A stretch of DNA of 64,000 bases from CADCWN01 sp046328475 (GTDB taxonomy: Bacteria; Chloroflexota; Chloroflexia; Thermomicrobiales; CADCWN01). Made by a program: the position numbers and the translations under genes. The notes beneath the pieces are model-generated. The model worked only from the letters and a program-made list of their open reading frames with translations, did no database searches and was not told the origin of the DNA. The DNA lies in the NCBI GenBank assembly GCA_046328475.1, contig JAXLWN010000009.1, positions 62,001 through 126,000 on the forward strand. Reading direction: 5' to 3'. Shown in pieces: positions 47,238 to 55,701 of the stretch (position 1 is its first letter; each line of letters starts with the position of its first letter).

Positions 47238-48160
47238 TTAACGGAAGTCCTCGACGATGATCTCGTAGGGGATGGTGTTGTGCAGCATCAGGCTGAAGGT
47301 GCCGCCGTTCGGGACGCTGAAGACGCCGCTGGTGGCCCCCTTGGGGCCGGTGAAGAGGGGCGGATCGGCGCTGCCGTCCTCGACCATCACCTGGCAGAGT
47401 TCGGCCGCCGAGGAGAGCTGCCAGCGGATGCGCCACGGCCCCTTGACGGTGAACGAGGCGGTGTAGATCACGTCGCTGCCGCGCCAGTGCCCCACTTCGA
47501 CCCAACTGGCGGCGCGGACAGGGGTGGGGGTGGGCGCTGGCCTGGGCGTGGCCGTGGGCGGGCTGGTCGGCACGGGGGGCTGGGTCGGTTCGGGCGTTGG
47601 TGGTACCTCGGTCGGCGTGGCCGTTGGCGGCGGGGTGGTGGGGGTGGGGAGCGCGGTGGCGGTCGCGGTCGGCGCGAGGGCGACGGGTGCCGGATCGGTC
47701 GGGGTGGGTGGGGCCGCTGAGCGTGCGGTTGGCGTGCGCGAGGGCGTTGTGGTGTGTGTCGGCGTTGGCGATGGCGCGACTGCGGCGAGTGGCGCGGTGG
47801 TGCTGGCGCTGCTGGCGTGTCGGTGGGGGAGGCGGTTTCGGTCGGGGCTTGCACTGGTGTCTGCGTGAACAGGGGCGATGGCGTGAGCGTTGGCGTGGGG
47901 GAGGCCGCGAGCGCCACGGTCGTGTTCGTGGGTGCGGGGGGCGTGGCCGTCGGTGCGACTGCGGTGAGCGTGGCGGTTGGCGGCTCGGTGGGGATGGAGG
48001 TGGCCGGTATGGGCGCGGCGGCGATGCGCGCGGCGGTCGGGGGTGGCGTGGGGGCGGCGCGCAGGGCATCGCTGCGGACGAGGTAGGCCCCGATGGCGAG
48101 TGCCGGGAGGAGCCCCAGCAGGAGCAGGAAGCCGTTGCGTGAGAATCGTCGTTCGCCCAT
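47238..48160 (-). CDS. Membrane-anchored Thr/Pro-rich surface protein (one frameshift)
   Basis: A ~307-residue protein. A short basic N terminus and one span (GFLLLLGLLPALAIGAYLV, ~10-28) are followed by ~190 residues of Thr/Pro/Ala-rich linker (PTPTPTLTPSP-type) expected to extend through the wall. The C-terminal ~85-residue beta-rich domain is VGHWRGSDVIYTASFTVKGP, FTGPKGATSGVFSVPNGGTF, LHNTIPYEIIVEDFR. The frame shifts once inside the linker, near 47815. The design (span, T/P linker, small domain) matches the larger gene at 50573. No known family is recognised for the end domain. Start ATG at 48160. Confidence 0.72.
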
Positions 48161-48271
48161 GCGTCCCGTCGCTTTTGACAGCGTGAAGCCACCGCTGGTC
48201 GGCTTGCCCTACCTTTAGTGGTACGCCCGGGTTGGGTCGAGTGGATGTATGCGGGGTTGGCGGCGGATAGA

Positions 48272-48303
48272 GCAGGGGGCGGGTCCAATGACCCGCCCCC
48301 TGC
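48272..48303 (-). terminator. Hairpin after proS
   Basis: A 13-bp stem GCAGGGGGCGGGT/ACCCGCCCCCTGC with a 6-base loop, 19 bases past the proS stop. T-poor exit (TCTATCC). Confidence 0.65.
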
Positions 48304-48321
48304 CTGTGTGCGGAGCTGCTG

Positions 48322-49802
48322 TTAGTAGGCGCGGGCGAAGATCCAGCGGGGGCCGTCGGCGTGGGTGCCGCAGACGACGCACGGGCCGGGATCGGGCTGG
48401 CCGGCGAGCGGCAGGTTGCGGCTGGTCGCCTTCGTCTCTTCCTTGATCTGGGTCTCGCAGGCCGGGTTGCCGCACCAGCGCAGCAGGCCCCAGCCCTCGT
48501 TGTTGGCGGCGACCTGCTTGAATTCGGCGTAGTCGTCGATCGGGCGCATCTTCGCTTCGAGCATCGCGGTCGCCTTCGCCAGCATGTCGGCCTGGATGGT
48601 GTCGAGCAGCGCCGGGATGGCGGTCGGCAGGTCGGCCAGCTTGATCTGCTGCGCCTCGCGGTTGTCGCGGCGCACCACGCGCGCCTCACCGGCGGCGATG
48701 TCGCGCGGGCCGATCTCCAGCCGCAGCGGCACCCCCTTCATCTCCCACTCGCTGCGCTTCCAGCCGGGGCGATTGTCCGACCAGTCGCTGCTGGTGCGCA
48801 GGCCCGCGCCCTTCAGCGCGGCGAGCGCGGCGTCCATCGTCGTCTCCACCTGGGCGCGCTCCTCGTCCTTGCGGAAGATCGGCACGCCGATCACCTGGAT
48901 GGGGGCGATGCGCGGCGGCAGGATCAGGCCGTCGGCGTCGCCGTGGACCATGATCGTGGCGCCGATGACGCGCTGGCTGACCGCCCAGGAGGTGGTGTTG
49001 ACATGCTTGCGGCTGCCGTCGCGGTCCAGAAATTGGATGTCGAAGGCGCGGCCGAAATTCTCGCCGAAGTAGTGCGAGGTGCCCGCCTGCAGCGCCCAGT
49101 GCTTGCCCCCATCATCGCCTCGACGCTGTAGGTGCGCTGCGCCCCGGCGAACTTCTCGGAGTCGCTCTTACGGCCGGGGATGGTGGGGATGGCCAAAAAT
49201 TCGCGCAGGAAGCGCTCGAAGAGGGTGAGGATGGCGAGGGTGAACTCCTCGGCCTCGGTATCGGTGGCGTGGGCGGTGTGCCCCTCGTGCCAGAGGAATT
49301 CGAGCGTGCGCAGCCAGGCGCGCGGGCGGTTCTCCCAGCGGACCACGCTGCCCCACTGGTTGAGCAGCTGCGGCAGGTCGCGGTAGCTCTGCACCCACTT
49401 GGCGAGCATCGTCATGATGATCGCCTCGCTGGTCGGGCGCACGGCCCACTCCTGGCCCGGCGTGAACTCGGCCCCGCCGCCGCGCGTGACCCAGGCGACC
49501 TCGGGGGCGAAGCCTTCGACGTGGTCGGCCTCGCGCTCGAAGAGGGCGCGCGGGATGAAGAGCGGAAAGTAGGCATTGGTGACGCCGAGCTTCTTGAACT
49601 CGGGGTCGAGATACTGCTGGCAGGCCTCCCAGAGGGCGTAGCCGTAGGGCTTGATGATCTTGCAGCCGCGCACCGGGGCGTCGTCCACCAGCCCGGCTTT
49701 CTGGTTGATCTCCACGAACCAGCGGTCGAAGTCGTCCTCGATGTCGGCGAGTTCCTCGTTGAAGCGAGATTGGTCCTGGGCGGTCGGCGGGGTCGTGCTC
49801 AT
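48322..49802 (-). CDS. proS: Prolyl-tRNA synthetase (one frameshift)
   Basis: A class II ProRS of about 493 residues of the short, archaeal/eukaryote-like type (no INS editing domain). Motif 1 region KPYGYALWEACQQYLDPEFK, motif 2 RPTSEAIIMTMLAKW..WENRPRAWLRTLEFLWHEGHTAH, motif 3 near GLILPPRIAPIQV. The C-terminal domain has a zinc-type Cys set (CGNPACE, CVVCG) and ends in the IFARAY tyrosine typical of this class. ATG at 49802 has CAGGAGG upstream. The frame breaks at about 49110, inside SVEAMMGA/GKHWALQAGTSHYFG. As the gene is essential, this is almost certainly a sequence error. A Pro-rich leader ORF lies upstream. Confidence 0.92.
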
Positions 49803-49807
49803 GGAGC

Positions 49808-49852
49808 CTCCTGAGTGACGAGTAATGAGTAACGAGTAATGAGTGATGAGTA
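49808..49852 (+). repeat. GAGTAAT/GAGTAAC heptamer array in the proS leader
   Basis: GAGTGAC, GAGTAAT, GAGTAAC, GAGTAAT, GAGTGAT directly upstream of the proS ribosome site. Confidence 0.85.
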
Positions 49853-49965
49853 GCTTGCGCTGCCGGGCCACCCGTGGGTGGGCGCGGCGCGCGTGGGTGG
49901 CTGGTTTGCACGTTGGGGATGGTGCGCGCGATGGCGCGCGGCGGTGGCCGAGGCCCGCAGGGGCT

Positions 49966-50076
49966 CTACCCCTGCCCGGGAGGCACGGGGAGGCCGCCCC
50001 GCCCGGCTCCGCTGGTGCGGCGACGTACCGGGCCTGGGGAGGAGGTGCGTTGATTGAGGTACGGTGTGTCGGCCAC
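49966..50076 (-). CDS. Candidate Pro-rich leader peptide upstream of proS (36 aa)
   Basis: A GTG at 50076 is preceded by AAGGAAGG five bases away and by an extended -10 box (TGCTATACT, 50102-50110). It opens a 36-codon frame with six proline codons, three of them in LPVPPGQG just before the TAG stop. The stop lies in the loop of a 7-bp hairpin (GCAGGGG-TAGAG-CCCCTGC). The frame ends 163 bases before proS. An attenuation role is inferred from gene context; no T-run terminator is evident. Confidence 0.4.
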   Translation of the reverse strand: MADTPYLNQRTSSPGPVRRRTSGAGRGGLPVPPGQG

Positions 50077-50101
50077 AGTTTCCTTCCTTAGATCGGGCCG
50101 G

Positions 50102-50110
50102 AGTATAGCA
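50102..50110 (-). promoter_or_regulatory. Extended -10 promoter for the proS transcript
   Basis: TGCTATACT on the minus strand, 26 bases before the leader GTG. No good -35 box. Confidence 0.55.
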
Positions 50111-50116
50111 TATGGG

Positions 50117-50177
50117 CGGTCGAAACTGCGGCTGAGGGCGACTGCGGTCGCCGTGAAACTCGCCTGCGCGAGTTCCT
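50117..50177 (+). repeat. Type A two-hairpin repeat, copy 5
   Basis: GGTCGAAACTGCGGCTG head, GGCGAC-TGCG-GTCGCC hairpin, GTGAA linker, ACTCGC-CTGC-GCGAGT hairpin. Confidence 0.82.
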
Positions 50178-50354
50178 GACCGACGCGCAGGTGCTCTATC
50201 GCCCGTTCGCCCGCTCGCCCGTTCGCCCGTTCTCTCCCCACCTCGGATTAGTACCATAGTACCGATTATGCCGGGACGGATGGTCCGATCTGCGGGTGCG
50301 AACGTACTTGGTATTGTGGGTGTACGAACTTGTCCGATCGTCGCTGGCGCTGCC
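50178..50354. other. Spacer with GCCCGTTC words and TAGTAC pair
   Basis: GCCCGTTC/GCCCGCTC words at 50203-50232 (the reverse of the words inside dinG), then ATTAGTACCATAGTACC at 50248-50263, similar to the AGTAC repeats upstream of the GGDEF/HD-GYP gene. Confidence 0.5.
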
Positions 50355-50384
50355 TTGTCAGTGGCGGAAGGGGCATGGTATGGT
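50355..50384 (+). promoter_or_regulatory. Candidate promoter of the sigma-like surface gene
   Basis: TTGTCA at 50355-50360, 18-base spacer, TATGGT at 50379-50384. The leader to the ATG at 50573 would be about 180 bases. Confidence 0.4.
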
Positions 50385-50572
50385 ACGTTCGGCTGAGGGC
50401 GTGTTATGGAGAGTACACCCCGAGGGCGCGATCGGCGCGGGGGCGCAGCCGTGGGAACTGGCGCATCCGATCCCGCTGCCGCGCGTTCTACCAGCCGATG
50501 CTGATCCCCGACGATGGATATCCACGCCATGCCGCCCACGGCCCAGCGAAACGGCCCGAGCATGATGGACGC

Positions 50573-52759
50573 ATGAGCAGCCACGCTGCCTACCGGCCCG
50601 ATAGCGACCTCCTCCCCCGCGCCGCCGCTGGCGACGGGGCGGCGGGGTTGGTGCTGCTAGAACGCCACGGTACACCGCTGCGGCAGGAGGTGCTGGCGCT
50701 GACCGGCGATGCCGACCGGGCGGTTGCGGCGGTGGCCGCGACCTTCGCGGCGCTGCTTGCCGGGGATCTCCGGCCCGAGCCGGGGAGTGGGGTGGCCTGG
50801 CTCCGCGCGGCGGTCGCGGCACAGGCCGAGGCGCTGGCCCTTTCCTCTGATCCAGATGATCCAGATGATGCCGCGCCTGGCGCGGCGGGCGCTGATCTCG
50901 TCGCGGCGGTGGCCGCGCGTCTGTCGCTGGCGCAGCGCACGGCGTTGCTCGCGGCGCACCGCACGGAGGATGCGCCGGACGACGCGCCGTCGCCCGCCGA
51001 CGCCGACGTGACGTTCCGCCCGCCCGTGGCGGGGAGCCCGGCGGCGCTGGCGGTGATCCCGCCGACGCTGGAAGAGTTGCGCCGGGCGGTGGCGGTCGAG
51101 GAGGGGGGCGCGCGAGGCGCGGGCGCGGTGGGGCGGCGGGGCAAGGCCCCCGGCCGGTCGCTGGACCGCTACATCGAGCGCCCCTCGCCGTTGCGCTGGG
51201 TCGCGCCGCTGGCGGTGGTGGCGGCGCTGGTGGCGCTCTGGTCCTGGTGGCACCTGCCCGAGCGCGCGGGGCTCGACAATCCCTTCCCCGATCCGCGCAA
51301 TGGTGTGCCCACCGCCGGGTTGCCGACGCTGCCGCCGCGCGCGACGCGCGCCGTCGCCCAGCAACTCCCTTCCACCGATCCTGCCCCCGAACCCTCCCCG
51401 ACCGAGGCGGCGACGGCCACGGTCGCGCCCACCGCTACCGTGCGACCGAGTAGGACGCCGATCGTGCCGTCGCCCACCGCGACGCATTCGCCGACCGTGG
51501 CCCCGACCGCCACCCGCCCGACGCAGCCGACGGCAACGAACACGAAGCCAGCCGCCGTCGTGCCCCCATCGCCGCCGCCCACGGCCACCGCAACGCGCAC
51601 CGTGCCGCCCGCGACCGCGACCGCGACCGCCAGCCCGGCGCGGCCGACGCCGACCGAGCCGCTGGCCAACCCGCCCTGGCTGGTGCTGGCGACGCAGAGC
51701 CTCGCCTTCGGCGTGGAGGTGGGGCCGCGCACGCTCAGCTTCACCAATCCGGGCGGTGCGCCGCTCGCCTGGCGCGTGGTCGCCGATAGCACCTGGATCG
51801 ACGTGAGCCAGGTCTCCGGCACCCTGCAACCGGGGGGGACGCAGTCGGTGGCGGTGGGGATCGCGCGCGGCGATCTGCCGACTGGCGGCTACGACGGTGT
51901 CATCCAGATCATCTCCGACGGCGGCGAGGGGTTGGTGCCGGTGACGATGGCGGTCTCGCCGTCGAACACGACGATCAGCGCCTTCGTCGAGCCGAGCACC
52001 CCGATCAATGTGCTCGGCTGCCCCGAGCCGACCGTCTACCCGGTCAGCGCGGCGATCGGCGGGGACCGCCCGCCGCAGAAGGCGACCCTCTACTTCGCGC
52101 AGAACTACGGCACGCAGCGGACGAAGGAGCTGCTGGTCGAGGGCGCGGGGCATTACAGCGCGATCCTGGGGCCGTTCACCGAGCCGGGCGGGGTGGTCTA
52201 CTCGCTCGTGATCACCGAGGCCGATGGCACGGTGGTGCGCTCGGCTTCCTATAGTCTGCAAGTGCTCGGCTGCCCGTCGCAGGTGCAAACGGTGCCGGTG
52301 GTGCCGCCGGTGACGCAGCCGTTCGCGCTGAATGGCGGCGGGCACATGATCTACACCTTCGCGGTGACCCAGCCGGGGACCTTGCAGGTGGCGCTGCGCT
52401 GGAAGGGGGAGGCGCAGCGCCTCTCCACGCTGCTCTACGGCCCGCGCCGCGCCGACCAGCCCTACGAGCAGCGCACCGGCGTCGGCGCGCTCGGCTGGAC
52501 CTTCCCGGTGACGGCGGATGACGTGGCGGCGGGCGGCACCTGGGCGCTGCACCTCGTCAATTACGAGGCGGGCGCGGCGAACGGCACCTTCGAGCTGACC
52601 TTCACCCCGCTCGGCCAGCCCCTGCCCACCCCCAGCCCCACGCGCACGCCGACGCCGAGCCCCATGCCGACCCCAACGGCGACGCCCACACCGACCGCTG
52701 CGCCCACGCGCCCGGCGGGCAGTCCCGGCACCACGCGAACGCCGACCCCGAAGCCGTAG
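50573..52759 (+). CDS. Degenerate sigma-factor-like membrane protein with extracellular Ig-like domain
   Basis: A 728-residue one-span protein. The N terminus (~10-90) has the layout of ECF sigma region 2: LLPRAAAGDGAAGLVLLERHG, LRQEVLALTGDADRAVAAVA, then WLRAAVAAQAEAL. The usual AE..VQETF promoter-contact helix has become DRAVAAVAATF. A short region-4-like helix follows (LSLAQRTALLAAH) without an HTH. The span is WVAPLAVVAALVALWSWWHL (~206-225). Then come ~140 residues of Thr/Pro-rich linker and a BACON-like Ig module (LVLATQSLAFGVEVGPRTLS, ~366-462). Two more beta-rich domains and a T/P tail close the protein. ATG at 50573. Likely a surface or signalling protein; no working sigma activity is expected. 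Confidence 0.7.
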   Translation: MSSHAAYRPDSDLLPRAAAGDGAAGLVLLERHGTPLRQEVLALTGDADRAVAAVAATFAALLAGDLRPEPGSGVAWLRAAVAAQAEALALSSDPDDPDDAAPGAAGADLVAAVAARLSLAQRTALLAAHRTEDAPDDAPSPADADVTFRPPVAGSPAALAVIPPTLEELRRAVAVEEGGARGAGAVGRRGKAPGRSLDRYIERPSPLRWVAPLAVVAALVALWSWWHLPERAGLDNPFPDPRNGVPTAGLPTLPPRATRAVAQQLPSTDPAPEPSPTEAATATVAPTATVRPSRTPIVPSPTATHSPTVAPTATRPTQPTATNTKPAAVVPPSPPPTATATRTVPPATATATASPARPTPTEPLANPPWLVLATQSLAFGVEVGPRTLSFTNPGGAPLAWRVVADSTWIDVSQVSGTLQPGGTQSVAVGIARGDLPTGGYDGVIQIISDGGEGLVPVTMAVSPSNTTISAFVEPSTPINVLGCPEPTVYPVSAAIGGDRPPQKATLYFAQNYGTQRTKELLVEGAGHYSAILGPFTEPGGVVYSLVITEADGTVVRSASYSLQVLGCPSQVQTVPVVPPVTQPFALNGGGHMIYTFAVTQPGTLQVALRWKGEAQRLSTLLYGPRRADQPYEQRTGVGALGWTFPVTADDVAAGGTWALHLVNYEAGAANGTFELTFTPLGQPLPTPSPTRTPTPSPMPTPTATPTPTAAPTRPAGSPGTTRTPTPKP

Positions 52760-52773
52760 GACCTGCTGGCTGG

Positions 52774-52828
52774 CGGTTGAAACCGCACCTTGAGGCCCTG
52801 CGGGGCCACGAAACCCGCCAGCCGCGCC
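52774..52828 (+). repeat. Type A repeat, copy 6 (second hairpin decayed)
   Basis: GGTTGAAACCGCACCTTG head, GGCCC-TGC-GGGGCC hairpin, ACGAAACCCGCC, then the distal arm is lost. Confidence 0.7.
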
Positions 52829-53085
52829 CATATCCCAACCAGCAGGTGAATACACCGCGCCCCGGCCACGGGCGTGGTGCGTGCGATCTCGCCCGGTGGT
52901 TGAGGCGCGGCTGACGCGGAAATTCACAGTGTGATCGCGCTGTGAAGTGTGGGATCGCCGCAACTGTATGGGTTAACTGTGTAGGTTGTCGGTGGTGACA
53001 TGGGCCAATGTGCCCTACGCTATGGTCAGCGGTGCATGGGAACTCGAGACGAGCGCCAAGGGGGAGGTGCATGGTGGCGAGCGTT
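52829..53085. other. Spacer without recognised features
   Basis: Between the type A copy and the promoter of the next gene. Short open frames only. I see no hairpin or repeat of note. Confidence 0.4.
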
Positions 53086-53355
53086 TGATGACAGCTTATC
53101 GGACATATTGTACAATTGGCGCACTCCTTAACCACTCCCGGCTACCTTCCGGTGCGCAGATGCAACCGTAGGTCGCCGGGGCAGGACAACAGAGCCTGGC
53201 CGGACGTCTCATGGCTCGCCGGTCTGGTCGTGGCCTCGGCTGGGTACCGTCGCGGTTTCCGTCGGTCTGCGCGTCTGCGCCTGTGCGCGCACGCGCCTGA
53301 ATGTCTCGACAACAGGGGGGTAGCATGAGGCTGAATCGTTCGATGTGGCGCGCGG
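53086..53355 (+). repeat. Duplicated promoter-leader, copy 1 (drives 53325)
   Basis: Aligns with 55305-55567 over promoter, ~200-nt leader and the first ~10 codons. Contains a CCGG-CTACCTT-CCGG hairpin and the invariant blocks GGACAACAGAG, CTCGGCTGGGTACCGT and GTCGGTCTGCGCGT. A GC hairpin lies just before the ribosome site AGGGGGG. Confidence 0.85.
53088..53116 (+). promoter_or_regulatory. Promoter of the cadherin/MBG-like surface gene
   Basis: ATGACA at 53088-53093, 17-base spacer, TACAAT at 53111-53116. Both boxes and the spacing are conserved in the copy at 55307. Confidence 0.75.
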
Positions 53356-55058
53356 TGCTGGCGGTGCTCCTGGTGGTGCTGCCGCTGACTGCACTCATGG
53401 TTGTTCCGGCCGTCGGGGCGGCCGATCCGGCGCTCTATTCGCAGATGAACAATGCCACCTTTGACACTCCAAATTCAACGCAATCTGTCGATCTTCCGGC
53501 ACCATACGATACAGATGACTCATTCACGGCGGACGACTTCACGGTCCCGGCACAAAGCAAGTGGCAGATCACGCAGGTGGACGCACAGGGCTATCCCGGG
53601 CTCGATAAGAGTCAACCTGCGTCATTTAACCTCTTCATCTACACAAACGTGGCGAACAAGCCTGGGGCGCGGATCTTTAGCAGCACCGGCCTGGGTTATG
53701 CGTTCGGTGCTACTTCTCCGGCGGGTTCTTTCAACTACAGCATCTCCTGGCCATCTGGCCCGGTGCTGACAGAGGGGACCTACTGGATTGTTATCCAGGG
53801 GAATGCCACCACGGCGGATCAGGGCTGGCGTTGGTGGCACCGCACTACGCAGAACGGAACCTCTGCCCAGTACTATTCTCCGGGCGCTAGCGGTCCTACC
53901 GGTACCCACTGTGACACCGGCTTCGACCGACGCGGTAGCTGCTTCTTCAACACCGGCGCTGAGCCGGATCAGGTGTTCGCGCTCTTTGGCAAGATGCTGG
54001 AGAACCAGCCGCCGGTGAACACGGTGCCGGGGCCGCAGACGGTGAACGACAACGTCAACCTCGCCTTTAGCACGGCCAACGGCAACGCGATCAGCGTCGA
54101 CGATCCGGAAATCCAGGCGGGGGAGAATTTATTCGTGCAGCTGGATCTTTCGCCGGGTTCGCCGCATGGCACGTTGACGCTGGGTTCGACTACCGGACTG
54201 ATCTTGGTCTACCAGAATGGCACCGACGCGGTAGCCATCGCCGGCACCAGGGCCGACCTGAATGCCGCGCTGCAAACCCTCGTCTACAACCCGAACGACG
54301 GCTACGGTGGCCTGGAAACGCTGAAGATCACCACGAATGACCAGGGGCACAATGGCACCGGTCCGATTGAGGGTCTGAACGACATCGACACGGTGGCGAT
54401 CACCGTGAAGGCGCGCACGAAGATCACCGGCGTCTCCGGCACGGTGCAGTACGGCGGCACGGGCGCGAACCTGAACGCCTGCCTCGGCACCGTCAGCCCG
54501 ATCCAGCCTGGGACCGACCTGTCGGGCAAGACCATCACCTTCAAGGTCGGCGGCAACGTCGTCGGCACCGGAACGACAAACTCGGCCGGCTGCGCCACCT
54601 TCACCGGCGACATCACCAACCCGGGCCTGAATGCCGGCAGCTATGCCAACCGGGTGACGGCCGAGTTCGCGGGCAGCACCTATCTCCTGCCGTCGAGCGG
54701 CACTGGCACGCTGACGGTCCAGCGGCGCATCCTGTGGGTCAAGCCGGTCGACCGGACGGTGCAGCTGAAGAAGGCGAACCCGCCGACCGACCCGCACCAG
54801 GACCCGGCGAACTGCGCCGCGCCGAGCTGGTGCCTGGAGCTGAGCGCGAGCCGGGGCAGCAGCTTCGCGCCGGGCGAGAGCTTCGCCAACCTGAACCTGG
54901 CGAACTTGCGCTTCCAGTATGCGCGCAACCCGCCGAGCACCAACGCCGCCGAGTACGTCGGCAAGACCTACCGGATCACGGCGGCGGGCGTGAACAACGC
55001 GAACTACGACATCCGCTACGACCCGGGCACGATGACCGTCGTGCCGGTGGCACCGTAG
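53325..55058 (+). CDS. Secreted multi-domain Ig/cadherin-like surface protein
   Basis: A 577-residue exported protein. The signal peptide is MWRAVLAVLLVVLPLTALMV to VGA (~7-32). A beta-sandwich 'choice-of-anchor' region follows (YDTDDSFTADDFTVPAQSKW, GTYWIVIQGN, ~35-225). A cadherin-like module then starts at NQPPVNTVPGPQTVNDNVNL (~228-360). An Ig-like module (GVSGTVQYGGTGANLNACLG, ~367-470) with a Cys pair follows. The C terminus is MBG-like (QLKKANPPTDPHQDPANCAAPSWCLEL, YRITAAGVNNANYDIRYDPG). ATG at 53325 follows AGGGGGG. No SLH or LPXTG anchor is seen. A long GC hairpin follows the stop. GC and codon use shift towards more A/T in the first 200 codons. Confidence 0.75.
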   Translation: MRLNRSMWRAVLAVLLVVLPLTALMVVPAVGAADPALYSQMNNATFDTPNSTQSVDLPAPYDTDDSFTADDFTVPAQSKWQITQVDAQGYPGLDKSQPASFNLFIYTNVANKPGARIFSSTGLGYAFGATSPAGSFNYSISWPSGPVLTEGTYWIVIQGNATTADQGWRWWHRTTQNGTSAQYYSPGASGPTGTHCDTGFDRRGSCFFNTGAEPDQVFALFGKMLENQPPVNTVPGPQTVNDNVNLAFSTANGNAISVDDPEIQAGENLFVQLDLSPGSPHGTLTLGSTTGLILVYQNGTDAVAIAGTRADLNAALQTLVYNPNDGYGGLETLKITTNDQGHNGTGPIEGLNDIDTVAITVKARTKITGVSGTVQYGGTGANLNACLGTVSPIQPGTDLSGKTITFKVGGNVVGTGTTNSAGCATFTGDITNPGLNAGSYANRVTAEFAGSTYLLPSSGTGTLTVQRRILWVKPVDRTVQLKKANPPTDPHQDPANCAAPSWCLELSASRGSSFAPGESFANLNLANLRFQYARNPPSTNAAEYVGKTYRITAAGVNNANYDIRYDPGTMTVVPVAP

Positions 55059-55071
55059 CCGACTGCGCCCC

Positions 55072-55109
55072 CGATCCCGCCCGCGCGCCGGGGCGCGCGG
55101 GCGGGATCG
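55072..55109 (+). terminator. 17-bp GC hairpin after the surface gene
   Basis: A perfect stem CGATCCCGCCCGCGCGC/GCGCGCGGGCGGGATCG with loop CGGG, starting 14 bases after the stop. There is no T run, so it may be a 3' protector as much as a terminator. Confidence 0.75.
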
Positions 55110-55304
55110 CTCCGTTGCCTGGCCGATCCGCTTCCGTTTGGCCGGGGTGGCGGCGTCGGGTACGGCGGGGTGGGGCTCGCCCGCCCTGTGATATTTCCCA
55201 CACTCGTCCGTAGAGTAGATGACACCGCCGTCATATTCCGCCGCACCCCTGGATCGGGGGTGTCCAGACTGGCCCGTTCGTACGTGAAAATCATCGCAAG
55301 AGTC

Positions 55305-55567
55305 TGATGACAGCCCACTGGACATGCTGTACAATGGGTGCATTCCTCAGGCACCACCGGCAGCCTTCCGGTGCGCGTGCGCAACCGTGGGTCGCTGGGG
55401 TAGGACAACAGAGTCTGGTCGGACGTCTCGAGGGTCGGTCCGTCTGGTCGTGGTCTCGGCTGGGTACCGTTTGGGGTTCGGTCGGTCTGCGCGTATGCCC
55501 CTGTTCGCGAGCATACCCGATTGTCTAGACATAGGGGTGATGCCGAAGTGCCCGTTGTGGCGCGCGG
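55305..55567 (+). repeat. Duplicated promoter-leader, copy 2 (orphan)
   Basis: Second copy of the 53086-53355 leader. The promoter (ATGACA, 17 bases, TACAAT) and most blocks are intact. Homology ends about ten codons into the former gene (TTGTGGCGCGCGG). No long coding frame follows. Confidence 0.85.
55307..55335 (+). promoter_or_regulatory. Orphan promoter, copy of 53088-53116
   Basis: ATGACA at 55307-55312, 17 bases, TACAAT at 55330-55335. Confidence 0.7.
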
Positions 55568-55701
55568 GCGGGGATATCCGCCGAATGGCCGATATTCTTT
55601 GGCCGAGGGGCGTGCTAGGATACGCGGGCCGGACACGATCACTGCCCATGGGGATGGGCGGCGGGCTGCGGCGCGGGGCTACGTCAGGCCAATCTACGTA
55701 G
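55540..55701 (+). pseudogene. Remnant 53-codon frame after the orphan leader
   Basis: ATG at 55540 corresponds to the start of the 53325 gene: MPKCPLWRAG aligns with MRLNRSMWRAV with one codon missing. Beyond residue ~10 it no longer resembles a signal peptide and ends at 55701. I read it as what is left of a second surface gene. Confidence 0.5.

Noticed and set aside
49808..50076. T-box riboswitch upstream of proS
   Set aside because: No T-box core sequence or specifier-loop arrangement is seen; the Pro-rich leader ORF is a simpler idea.
53117..53324. Known riboswitch (c-di-GMP-I, cobalamin or ydaO type) in the duplicated leader
   Set aside because: None of the invariant core blocks of those classes that I can recall are present in order; the only support was location before surface genes.
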